The position numbers and the translations under genes were made by a program. DNA of 64,000 nucleotides from Pedobacter sp. FW305-3-2-15-E-R2A2. GTDB taxonomy: Bacteria; Bacteroidota; Bacteroidia; Sphingobacteriales; Sphingobacteriaceae. Numbering within the stretch: position 1 is the stretch's first letter; every line of letters begins with the position of its first letter. Below the pieces are notes generated by a model that was not told where the DNA came from, made no database searches, and saw only the letters and a list, made by a program, of their open reading frames with translations. This document shows, piece by piece, positions 55,101 through 62,130 of the stretch. The stretch spans positions 3,224,001 to 3,288,000 of the forward strand of contig NZ_CP151803.1 of the NCBI RefSeq assembly GCF_038446955.1, read 5' to 3'.

Positions 55101-55595
55101 ATCGCCTATGTGGTGAGTGGTTCAGTGCTGGTAATTCAGGAACTGCGTGCCTACCTGGGCAGTAAACTTCCTGCCTATATGGTCCCTTCCCATTATGTGC
55201 AGCTGGACTCATTGCCGCTGAATGCCAGTGGAAAGACCGACCGCAAGGCATTGCCTGACCCTGAGGGCCTGGGTATGGCCAGTGGGGTGGCATACGTTGC
55301 CCCGAGTACAGAGACTGAAGAAAAACTGGTAGAGATCTGGAGTGAAATTCTTGAGTTACCTCAGGAAAGTATTGGTATTTATCATAATTTCTTTGACATG
55401 GGCGGTCATAGTCTGAAGATGATCCGTGTAGCCAGCCAGCTACATAGAGTATTTAATATTGAAATTGAAATGGAAGAATTATTTAATAACAGAACAATAT
55501 TTGATTTAAGTAAATATATTCTGAGAGTTCAGTGGGTAATTAGAAATGTAGAAAAAACAGATGATGACCAATATATCGGAGAAACTATCATCTAA
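52167..55595 (+). CDS. NRPS, single module: docking-C-A-T, no release domain
   Basis: 1,142 aa. Beta-hairpin docking domain (residues ~1-52), C (~52,360-53,720; HHIISDG), A (~53,750-55,310; YTSGSTG ~54,200), T (DMGGHSLK ~55,397-55,416), then a tail ending IGETII. The pocket reads DVGHVSLIDK, the X type seen in two larger synthetases but with Asp rather than Glu at position 331. C and A are near-identical to 9,600-12,440 (offset +42,891). Although this is the last NRPS gene before the terminator, it has no TE, R or terminal C domain. The C-terminal strand looks like those that hand on to a partner docking domain, so the intermediate may pass to a protein encoded outside the window, or this module may not act last. 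It follows the LanC-like gene by 57 bases. Confidence 0.95.
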   Translation: MKNLLKKIEKNNVFVEVVDQDLKVYSSNATIDPVLINEIKERKQDLIEFLLSIDQTAFNQTFKVHIPLSDLSSDYELSSSQQRLWVLSQFGEGNSAYNIPGIYRFEGELDMAGLSHAFFALIERHEILRTVFRKNESGDVRQVVLSAEELGFSITETDLQEVADQQEHIHELVIKDFRGTFDLALGPLLRAGVYRLEADCWVFTYVMHHIISDGWSMDILIRELLAYYNAYVHGSELVLPALRIQYKDYSAWQRGELNGALLSQHRSYWQQQLSGVVPVLNLATDRPRPLIKTYNGGQVHVAFDREAVSGLSVLVQSAGATLFMGVLAAVNALLYRYSGQDDLIVGSPIAGRNHSDLEDQIGFYVNTLALRSRIGEGDSYRSLLEQTREITLGAYEHQVYPFDELVNDLRLPVDRSRNPLFDVMVVLQNKDAVQLGKDNHSPDHLNIRSYELGDNSQVSKFELSFNFTTGDDDLHLNIEYNSDLYDRDTITRMGSHLSLLLSEMVDSPEVSLSTLNYLSAAEREQLLSDFNATDAPYPADQTLVSLFKEQVLLRPSAIAVVYQEKALSYAEVDAASNRLAHYLLSAHVIGKDTLIGIRLERSEWMILVILGILKSGGAYVPIDPEYPQDRVDYIVGDSGCVLVIDSEWLSEFLLEGASFSEDEVIVERKASDLAYVIYTSGSTGLPKGVMVEHGGVINRIDWMWRYYGFSSSLVVLQKTSYTFDVSVGEIFMPLCWGAKMVLCSGGDVAVPERILHLITEHGVSYVHFVAGMLNSFMSWAFEQEDVALRLSSLTALVTSGEALSLDTVQKWYRKLSVPIYNLYGPTEASIDVTHYEPLATDQLVPIGKPISNIQIYIVERHGDLSPVGVAGEICIAGVGVARGYLNRPELSAEKFVPNPYQLAEEKLQGLNERMYLTGDQGRWLSDGNIEFLGRKDDQVKIRGYRIEPGEIENALQGYPGMVSAVVIARKGASAEQELIAYVVSGSVLVIQELRAYLGSKLPAYMVPSHYVQLDSLPLNASGKTDRKALPDPEGLGMASGVAYVAPSTETEEKLVEIWSEILELPQESIGIYHNFFDMGGHSLKMIRVASQLHRVFNIEIEMEELFNNRTIFDLSKYILRVQWVIRNVEKTDDDQYIGETII
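52491..55331 (+). repeat. X-module C-A block (partners 9,600-12,440 and, for A, ~28,260-29,968)
   Basis: The single-module NRPS shares its C and A domains with the first module of the second NRPS gene at offset 42,891. Scattered differences include Glu/Asp at pocket position 331. Flanks outside the block (docking domain, T domain, tail) are unrelated at DNA level. Confidence 0.93.
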
Positions 55596-55672
55596 TATAT
55601 TCGGCAGATGTAGCTGTTATAGAAAAAATGAACTGGTTCAGGGAATAGAAATCCTTAGTATTATGTTGAAAA

Positions 55673-55702
55673 ACAAGGTGTATCCTGTCACGATCACCTT
55701 GT
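55673..55702 (+). terminator. Hairpin downstream of the NRPS operon, weak terminator candidate
   Basis: The arms ACAAGGTG (55673-55680) and CACCTTGT (55695-55702) are perfectly complementary across a 14-base loop. Only two T residues follow, so on its own this is a poor intrinsic terminator. It may protect the transcript end together with the strong hairpin 47 bases further on. Confidence 0.4.
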
Positions 55703-55748
55703 TTCCTGGAGAACCCTGAAAATTTTCCTATTTATAAGTAACCTTTAA

Positions 55749-55793
55749 AAGCGATTAGGTAAAGCACGGTCTTTACTTAATCGCTTTTTTTTT
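55749..55793 (+). terminator. Strong rho-independent terminator of the NRPS operon
   Basis: A 16-base stem (55749-55764 with 55771-55786, one G-T pair) around the loop CACGGT is followed at once by a run of T. It lies 154 bases after the last NRPS stop codon and marks the end of the operon on the plus strand. The stem is nearly symmetrical, with A residues on the other side, so it could also work on the minus strand. Confidence 0.85.
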
Positions 55794-56193
55794 CAGCATT
55801 TTGTCTCTTCTAAACACACATTATTAAAAGTTGTGTACCATATTTATCTGTTTCTATCCATCCAATAGGTGTATTTATCACGACAAAACGGCCATCGGTG
55901 TAACGTATAAAATTTTGTAAACATGAATTTATATATTTATGTCAATGATGTTATTAATTTAATATTATAATTATTTCTTGATTATTTGTTTGTGTTATAG
56001 AATTGTTTTAGTGTAATCTGTCTTTAATTTCTAATATTGATTTATAGGTGCATATGATAAATGGTCTTTAAGCTTAAGATAAGTCAAATTATAAAATTAA
56101 GGCATGTAGTTAATTGTGTGTAAATAAAGTTTATAAATTTATTTAGACGAGTTTATTACGAAGGAATTGCCAGCGTGTAACCCGACTGCTTAA

Positions 56194-56580
56194 TTCAAGC
56201 AGGTCATCAATTGGGGTTGCGGTTTGGACGTTAACGAAAGGAACATTGTAGCGACCATAGATAGTGAAGATTTGGTTAGAGAAACCACAGCCTTTGCCAC
56301 CTATACTAGTTCTTTGAGTGAATTACGAAATTGGTTACAATCTCAGGGCTTTAGCCGTGTTGTTATAGAGACCAGGCGGGCTATTGTAAGCCTGTTTTTA
56401 GTATTCTTTATAAAGATTTCAAAGTGATTCTGGTCAATGCCTCTCATTTGAAGAGTGTTCCGGAGAGAAAAACAGATATAAGAAAAATAGCCCATGGGTT
56501 TGCTGGCTGCCTCGCTCAAAGCGAGCTTCATTCCAGAAGAAATGATCCGTCAGTCAAAAAAACTAAACCGTTATAGTATC
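56194..56580 (+). pseudogene. IS110-family transposase remnant, frameshifted
   Basis: Frame 1 (from 56,194) reads GCGLDVNERNIVATI, then SELRNWLQSQGFSRVVIE, matching the N-terminus of IS110-type DEDD transposases including the catalytic Asp of the LDV motif. Near 56,365 the match moves by one base to KPVFSILYKDFKVILVNAS and LKSVPERKTD, and near 56,490 it moves again to GLLAASLKASFIPEEMIRQ. At least two frameshifts plus a missing C-terminal half make it inactive. No convincing continuation is seen from 56,581 to 56,863, apart from a small CCTAT/ATAGG hairpin near 56,703-56,718. No terminal repeats were identified. Confidence 0.75.
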
Positions 56581-56863
56581 AAATAAACACAGCACTTGTG
56601 TGTCTACAAGGAGCTTTAGAAAAGATGTAGCCAAAAACGTAAAAACATTTGCAAAACGAATTAAAAGGATTGGGCATTAGCGTCTGACCCTGATAATGAG
56701 CGCCTATTTATTTATAGGTGGGAGCGAGCCCGCGTATGAATAGGTGCTGCATAGCCAGGAAAATAGGGTTGAGCCTAGAGCTCGAAGATGAAATTTTACA
56801 ACTCTTGACCGTATTTTATTAAAAAATAGAAACCGTTGACCATTCAAGATCAATTATTTAAAG

Positions 56864-57394
56864 ATGAAAACAAGAAGCTTATTAAACTCCAACTCAGAAC
56901 AGAATTCCAATTGGTATATTGTGTACACTTATCCGAATTATGAGAAAAAAACATATTTAGCTTTATTAAAAATTAATATTCCAACATTTCTACCTGTCCA
57001 AAATGTGCAGAGGCAGTGGAGTGATAGAAAAAAAACAATTGCAGTCCCTTTGTTTCCTAATTATCTGTTTTTGAAAATACCTCAAAAAGAAATGTTTAAG
57101 GTATTAGAGATTTATGGGATAAAGAAGTTTATTTCCAGCCTTGGAAAACCCGTGACCGTTCCTGACAGCGAAATCAATAGTATAAAAAAAATGCTGGAAT
57201 GCCCGAGTGTTAATTCGGAACATGCACTAAAAAATGGAGATAAGGTCATGATTACCGACGGACCATTTAAAGATATGAAAGGTGTTTTATTTGGAACAAA
57301 AGGGAAGGAAAGATTAGGTATTAAAATTGATTCTCTAAATCAAACTATATCAATAGATATTTCAAAATCATCAATTCAACTTGTAGGAGTTTAA
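56864..57394 (+). CDS. NusG-like transcription antiterminator, UpxY type
   Basis: 176 aa. The N-terminal NusG (NGN) domain is recognisable from NWYIVYTYPNYEKK, VPLFPNYLFLKI and IKKFISSLGKPV, the usual surface that contacts RNA polymerase. The C-terminal KOW-type domain begins around KNGDKVMITDGPFKDMKGVL (residues ~124-143). The length fits specialised NusG paralogs, which in Bacteroidota (UpxY) and other phyla (RfaH, LoaP) help polymerase through long polysaccharide or antibiotic operons. It lies downstream of the terminator and behind a transposase remnant, not at the head of the NRPS operon, so a role in transcribing the 50-kb operon is plausible but unproven. It is convergent with the AraC-type gene. 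Confidence 0.88.
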   Translation: MKTRSLLNSNSEQNSNWYIVYTYPNYEKKTYLALLKINIPTFLPVQNVQRQWSDRKKTIAVPLFPNYLFLKIPQKEMFKVLEIYGIKKFISSLGKPVTVPDSEINSIKKMLECPSVNSEHALKNGDKVMITDGPFKDMKGVLFGTKGKERLGIKIDSLNQTISIDISKSSIQLVGV

Positions 57395-57779
57395 TTCAAG
57401 ATCTTAATTATCCTGGTGCTAAAAAAGCCATCTTCAACATTGAAGCAGCAGTATATTACAGAGTCTCAATAAAAATTTAAAGCTTATTTCAACAATGAGA
57501 TTTCTAAAATAATACCTATGGTCAATATGAAAATTACAAATATGAAGAAAATACGTTTGGATTGTTTGTAAATCTTTAGGAGAGAACATAACTGTAAAAT
57601 TATACAGCGGGTGGCTATGGGATATATATAAAGCTAGATTGCCTGCAGTTTTATAACGAGTCTTTAAGATATTGAAATGCATTTGATCAGTGGCCGGAGT
57701 GTGTGAAAGAGGAAATACTGCATGTCTCTGAAGTGATAAAATTAACTTCAACTCAGTAGATCAAAAGATAAACTATTTT
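57395..57779. other. Convergent intergenic region with a possible IS3-type transposase scrap
   Basis: Bases 57,418-57,467 read AKKAIFNIEAAVYYR, which resembles the AKKAIFEYIE.FYNR segment near the end of IS3-group transposases with one residue missing. Stops follow and no other part is visible, so this is only a weak hint. The minus-strand ORF 57,434-57,751 has no recognisable protein pattern. I found no clear terminator here although two genes converge. Confidence 0.3.
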
Positions 57780-58682
57780 TTATTTGTTGTTATACCTGTT
57801 CTTGTTTTTATACTCTGTAGGTGATTTGCCCATTACCTTATGAAATACACGTGAAAAATAATACGCATTGGAATATCCAACCGATGCCGCTATTTCATTT
57901 ATCTTTAAATCTGATAGCGCAAGTAATTGACAGGCACGCTGCATCTTTAACTGAATAAAATATTCCATCAGCGACTGTCCTGTTCTCGTTTTGAATAGAT
58001 TTTGAAAATGAGAAGGGGAATAGGAAAATTCAGAGGCGAGCTGTTGAATGCTCAACTGCGCGGCGATATTATTTTTCATATATTCAATCACCCTATCAGA
58101 TAAATCCTGACCAGAAGCTTGTGTGAGTTCAATGTTTTTTTGAGGATATAAGAAGTTCGCGATAAAATAATACAAGCTCAGGTTGGCATAGGTTAAGTTT
58201 TCCTGGCTGTAACCTTTCTTCAGGCAATTATAGATGTCCTCCCAAAGTTTTATTCTATGTTCATCAAAAGCAATGGTTCGCGGATTGATCAGATTTTGAA
58301 TGGTGAAGGATTCATTCAGACTTGATAACATATTGCCGGTAAAATGAACCCAATAAATGGTCCATGGATCGATCGCATCAGAAAAGTAACACAGTGGCTT
58401 ATCTGTTGCCGGGATAATAAAAAATTGATTGGCTGAAACTTCGTATTTTATGTCGTCAATCCTGAACCATCCTTTTCCTTGTGTACAATATATAAGGATA
58501 TTGTCTGTGCAACCTTTAGGCCTGTTGCGGTAATGACCAGTAGCTTTTGGGAAATAGCCTATATGGCTGATGTATAGCGAATTTAGAAAAAAATCATCTT
58601 TTTTACGGGCCAAAAGGGATGGAGGAAGGCTAATGATTTTCTCTCCACTGAAGCCGTCCCTCTTTTTTTTGTTCGTTTTCAT
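57780..58682 (-). CDS. AraC-family transcriptional regulator
   Basis: 300 aa. The N-terminal ~180 residues look like the cupin sensor domain of AraC proteins (GHYRNRPKGCTDNILIYCTQGKGW, then FFIIPATDKP). The C-terminal ~100 residues hold two helix-turn-helix motifs (LSIQQLASEFSYSPSHFQNLF and INEIAASVGYSNAYYFSRVF) ending in the family signature KSPTEYK. It is transcribed away from the SusC/SusD/GH29 genes across a 368-base spacer, the usual position for a regulator that responds to a sugar and controls the neighbouring utilisation operon. A fucose-containing ligand is inferred from the GH29 gene. Confidence 0.93.
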   Translation of the reverse strand: MKTNKKKRDGFSGEKIISLPPSLLARKKDDFFLNSLYISHIGYFPKATGHYRNRPKGCTDNILIYCTQGKGWFRIDDIKYEVSANQFFIIPATDKPLCYFSDAIDPWTIYWVHFTGNMLSSLNESFTIQNLINPRTIAFDEHRIKLWEDIYNCLKKGYSQENLTYANLSLYYFIANFLYPQKNIELTQASGQDLSDRVIEYMKNNIAAQLSIQQLASEFSYSPSHFQNLFKTRTGQSLMEYFIQLKMQRACQLLALSDLKINEIAASVGYSNAYYFSRVFHKVMGKSPTEYKNKNRYNNK

Positions 58683-58790
58683 CTGTATAAGTTCTGAGCT
58701 AAAATTATAGGTTTTTACAGATGATTGTCTAGCAAATAACTTTATTTCGTCATTTATTTTACACTTTTAGCATTTATTTGCAATAGAATA

Positions 58791-58928
58791 ATGCATGAAA
58801 TTAGTTGGATCCTGTATCTTTTATTTGGAATATTTAGCCAAATGGATATTGCTGCCCGTGTCATGGGCCTGAAACAGCATTTTGGCTTATTTAAAAAACA
58901 CAAAAATCTTCCTGATCATAAGCTGTAG
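58791..58928 (+). CDS. Possible small protein of 45 aa in the AraC-SusC spacer
   Basis: ATG 58791 to TAG 58926-58928. The product starts with a short hydrophobic segment (ISWILYLLFGIF) and ends in a basic tail (FKKHKNLPDHKL). No family is recognised. It could be a real small membrane protein, a leader ORF, or chance. It does not overlap the putative SusC promoter. Confidence 0.25.
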   Translation: MHEISWILYLLFGIFSQMDIAARVMGLKQHFGLFKKHKNLPDHKL

Positions 58929-58958
58929 AATAATCCAGTAAAACCCCTGCATAATTCA

Positions 58959-58989
58959 TTGCGAACGAATGGTCGAGTCGCTAGGTTTA
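58959..58989 (+). promoter_or_regulatory. Putative Bacteroidota-type promoter of the SusC operon
   Basis: TTG at 58959-58961 and TAGGTTTA at 58982-58989, spaced by 20 bases, resemble the -33 TTTG and -7 TAnnTTTG elements of the phylum (last base differs). This would place the start about 55 bases before the SusC ATG. Pattern match only. Confidence 0.3.
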
Positions 58990-59050
58990 ATTTCTGAAAA
59001 CCGATGTAATTTTTTACAAAGGTTTCACTAACCAAAAAACTTGACCAATT

Positions 59051-62000
59051 ATGAAGAAATTTTATCATGCTTTCAGGCACCTGTGGGTGCTAAAGTTATT
59101 GTTTGTATGTTGTGCGCTATTTTCTTTCGGAGCGGCTTCTGCACAAAATACCATATCTGGCCGTATCACCTCAGCAACCGACCATTCTCCAATACCAGGA
59201 ATCAGTGTGTTGGTAAAAGGCACATCTACGGGGGCTATCAGTAATAAAGACGGGGAATATTCCATTAAGGCAACGGGGGATGCCGTATTGATTTTTAGTT
59301 CTGTTGCCTATGAACAAAAAGAAGTTCCGGTAAACCATCAGCAAAAAATTAATGTCGAACTGCAGGAAAGTTCAAAGGGATTGGGCGAAGTGGTGGTTGT
59401 CGGCTATGGTACTCAAAAGCGGGTAAATGTGACTGGGTCCATTTCTACGGTATCGGGTAAAGAATTGTCGCAGACTCCGGTTGCAAATTTGACGAATGCC
59501 CTGGCGGGAAGATTATCCGGAGTGATCGGAACGAACGGAAATGGAAGACCAGGAAAAGGTTCTACTCTGGAAATCAGGGGCGCAAGCACATTAAACAACA
59601 ATTCACCTCTGGTAGTGGTAGATGGTATTGCACAGAATGACTTTGCAGATGTAAACCCTAATGATATCGAGAGTATTTCCATATTAAAGGATGCTTCCTC
59701 TGCCGCGATTTACGGTGTCAGGGCTGCCAATGGCGTGTTTTTAATTACCACAAAACGTGGTGCACTGGGACAGCCTTCCATTGCTTATGCAGGGAGTTTT
59801 GGTCTGCAGCGACCAACGCAGTATCCGGAATTGATGTCGGCATTTGATTATGCTACGATTAAAAATCTGGTCTTAAAAAATAGTGGGGTGCCTGCAAATG
59901 ATCCCTCGCTTTATACCGCGGAGCAGCTTAACAATTTTAAGCAGGGGATAGGTACGGTAGATTGGTATAAGGAAACGTTTAAAAAGAATAGCCCGCAAAC
60001 ACAACATAACTTATCCATAAATGGTGGAACAGATGCGATCCGGTATTTTGCGTCTTTAGGATATGTAGACCAGGATGGGATGTATGATAAAATTAATTTT
60101 AAGCGCTATAATTTTAGAACCAATGTAGACGCCAGGATCAGTAAAACACTAAATGTTGGGCTTAACCTGGAAGGGAGTGAGCGATTCGATAATACTGCGG
60201 GTTACGATGCTAATACGATTTTTAACGAGGTCATTCAAACTGCTAAAATATTTCCGGGAGCTTATTGGCCGGATGGTAAACCGGTGAATACTGCTGGCGC
60301 ACATCCTGTTGAAATGATCCGCTCGAGTGGCTACAGTGCTTATCAGAATAACTTTTTCACAGGAACTTTCTTTTTTAATCAGAAGTTGTCTTTTTTAGAG
60401 GGATTATCCCTGAAAGGAACTTATTCCATTACCAAGAGATACAATTATGTGAAGTGGTTCCAAACACCTTATGCTTCCTATGATGAAGATGGACAGGGAA
60501 ATGTGACCAATAAAAAGGTAAATGGTGGAAATACATCTCTTGATGAATACTATACCCAAGGTCAGGCGAGTACGACGAACCTTTCCTTAGGCTATGCGAA
60601 AAATTTCGATAAACATGACGTTAGCGCGCTGATTCTGGCGGAACAGTTTTCTGACGAAGGAAATACGTTTAATGCACATAAGGAGGATTTTTCTACCAAT
60701 CTGAAGGATCAGCTTTATGCCAGCGGTCCGCTAAACCAGAGTTCTACAGGGAATGGCATCTTAAATGATTTTAGAAGAAGTTTGATGGGAAGGGTAAATT
60801 ATGCTTACTCGGGCAGGTATTTATTTGAAGCATCTTTTCGATATGACGGATCGTACAGATTCCTAAAAGGCAAGCGTTTTGGATTGTTTCCGGCTGCTTC
60901 AATAGGATGGCGTATTTCTGATGAACCTTTCTTTAAAAATTCAGCAGCGCTTAAGTTTATTGATAACTTAAAATTACGGGCTTCAAAAGGGGTGATTGGG
61001 AATGATAGGGTAGATGCCTTTCAATTTCAGGATGCATATTCCATCAATGCCAATAGCGGGCCCATTATTGGCGGAGTTGCACAGCCTCTTGTTAACTATG
61101 GTGTAGATCCAAATCCAAACATTACCTGGGAACGCCAGGAAAATAATAACATTGGTTTTGAATCTTCTTTCTTTAATTCAAAGCTGGGACTGGAAGTAGA
61201 TTATTTCTTCCGTACCACCAAAGATATTTTATGGAGCAGAACACGGTCAATACCTGAAACATTTGGCAGAGGTCTGCCTTCAGACAACTATGCCATGGTA
61301 AAAAGCAATGGAATTGAACTTACGCTTAATCACCAGCATCATCTAGGTACCCTGGAATATAATATACGGCTGATAGGAAGTTTTGCCAGAAATAAGGTGA
61401 CTCGTATAGATGATCCGGCGAATGCACTTGCGTATCAAAAACAGCTTGGCCGTCCGCTTGGATATGTTTCCGGCTTTCAGGCACTGGGTATTTTTCAAAG
61501 TCAGGAAGAGGCAGATAACTGGTACGGAGGCTATGAATTTGGCCAGAAAGCGATTGCCGGCGACATTAAATATGAAGACGTGGACAAGGATGGTGTAATT
61601 ACAAATAATGATCAAAAAGTGTTGACCAATAACAGCACCAAACCTGCAGTTACCTTCGGTTTTCAGGGTGGGTTAAAATGGAAGGGCTTTGACGCAAACT
61701 TTTTGATTCAGGGGGCTGCGAAACGTACGCTACTCCTGACAGGATATGCCAGACAGGCTTTCAGAAGTGGCGGGGCAACCGGAACTTTTCAGTACATGAC
61801 CGATTCCTGGTCGCCGGATAACAAAGATGCCAAATATCCGATCGCAGCGCTTTCCACCAGATCTATTAACGACAGGACCTCTGATGTCTGGATAAGAGAC
61901 GCAGCTTATGCCCGTTTAAAGTCCGTAAGCCTGGGTTACACCTTTAAAAACACCTTCCTGAATAAGTATAATATTAAAAATTTGAGGGTATATGTTTCTG

Positions 62001-62119
62001 GTTATAACCTTTTAACCTGGAGCCAGATTAAAGAATTTGACCCTGAAGCGGAAACCGGTAGTGGCAGTTATTATCCTCAGCAGAAGGAAGTGAACATGGG
62101 TGTTAATTTTTCATTTTAA
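59051..62119 (+). CDS. susC: SusC/RagA-type TonB-dependent outer-membrane transporter
   Basis: 1,022 aa. A signal peptide (residues 1-~32, ending AASAQ) is followed by a carboxypeptidase-regulatory-like beta domain (NTISGRITSATDHSPIPGI, about residues 33-115), the VVVVGYGTQKR motif of SusC proteins, a plug domain (DIESISILKDASSAAIYGVR at ~205-225) and a long beta-barrel ending in a C-terminal aromatic (GVNFSF). It imports oligosaccharides across the outer membrane together with the SusD partner 11 bases downstream. The absence of an N-terminal STN domain suggests control by the AraC-type regulator rather than an anti-sigma system. Symbol by homology class only; the substrate is unknown, with fucosylated glycan suggested by the next gene. 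Confidence 0.96.
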   Translation: MKKFYHAFRHLWVLKLLFVCCALFSFGAASAQNTISGRITSATDHSPIPGISVLVKGTSTGAISNKDGEYSIKATGDAVLIFSSVAYEQKEVPVNHQQKINVELQESSKGLGEVVVVGYGTQKRVNVTGSISTVSGKELSQTPVANLTNALAGRLSGVIGTNGNGRPGKGSTLEIRGASTLNNNSPLVVVDGIAQNDFADVNPNDIESISILKDASSAAIYGVRAANGVFLITTKRGALGQPSIAYAGSFGLQRPTQYPELMSAFDYATIKNLVLKNSGVPANDPSLYTAEQLNNFKQGIGTVDWYKETFKKNSPQTQHNLSINGGTDAIRYFASLGYVDQDGMYDKINFKRYNFRTNVDARISKTLNVGLNLEGSERFDNTAGYDANTIFNEVIQTAKIFPGAYWPDGKPVNTAGAHPVEMIRSSGYSAYQNNFFTGTFFFNQKLSFLEGLSLKGTYSITKRYNYVKWFQTPYASYDEDGQGNVTNKKVNGGNTSLDEYYTQGQASTTNLSLGYAKNFDKHDVSALILAEQFSDEGNTFNAHKEDFSTNLKDQLYASGPLNQSSTGNGILNDFRRSLMGRVNYAYSGRYLFEASFRYDGSYRFLKGKRFGLFPAASIGWRISDEPFFKNSAALKFIDNLKLRASKGVIGNDRVDAFQFQDAYSINANSGPIIGGVAQPLVNYGVDPNPNITWERQENNNIGFESSFFNSKLGLEVDYFFRTTKDILWSRTRSIPETFGRGLPSDNYAMVKSNGIELTLNHQHHLGTLEYNIRLIGSFARNKVTRIDDPANALAYQKQLGRPLGYVSGFQALGIFQSQEEADNWYGGYEFGQKAIAGDIKYEDVDKDGVITNNDQKVLTNNSTKPAVTFGFQGGLKWKGFDANFLIQGAAKRTLLLTGYARQAFRSGGATGTFQYMTDSWSPDNKDAKYPIAALSTRSINDRTSDVWIRDAAYARLKSVSLGYTFKNTFLNKYNIKNLRVYVSGYNLLTWSQIKEFDPEAETGSGSYYPQQKEVNMGVNFSF

Positions 62120-62130
62120 TAAAGTAGATC

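Larger units (their letters stand above)
55596..56193. other. Intergenic region after the NRPS operon
   Basis: Apart from the two hairpins, the stretch is AT-rich and has no full gene. On the minus strand, 55,810-55,923 reads as an open segment containing TDGRFVVINTPIGWIETDKY and a stop. It looks like the end of a real protein, but no start is visible and I do not recognise it. It may be a gene remnant left by rearrangement. I see nothing else from about 55,930 to 56,190. Confidence 0.35.

Noticed and set aside
55400..55595. A hidden thioesterase domain at the end of the last NRPS
   Set aside because: Only ~55 residues follow the carrier serine, without a GxSxG motif.
57434..57751. Minus-strand ORF of 105 aa between the NusG-like and AraC-type genes
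   Set aside because: No recognisable pattern; it sits in AT-rich sequence next to possible transposase scrap.
59041..59244. Plus-strand ORF overlapping the SusC start
   Set aside because: Frame shadow of the SusC signal peptide region.
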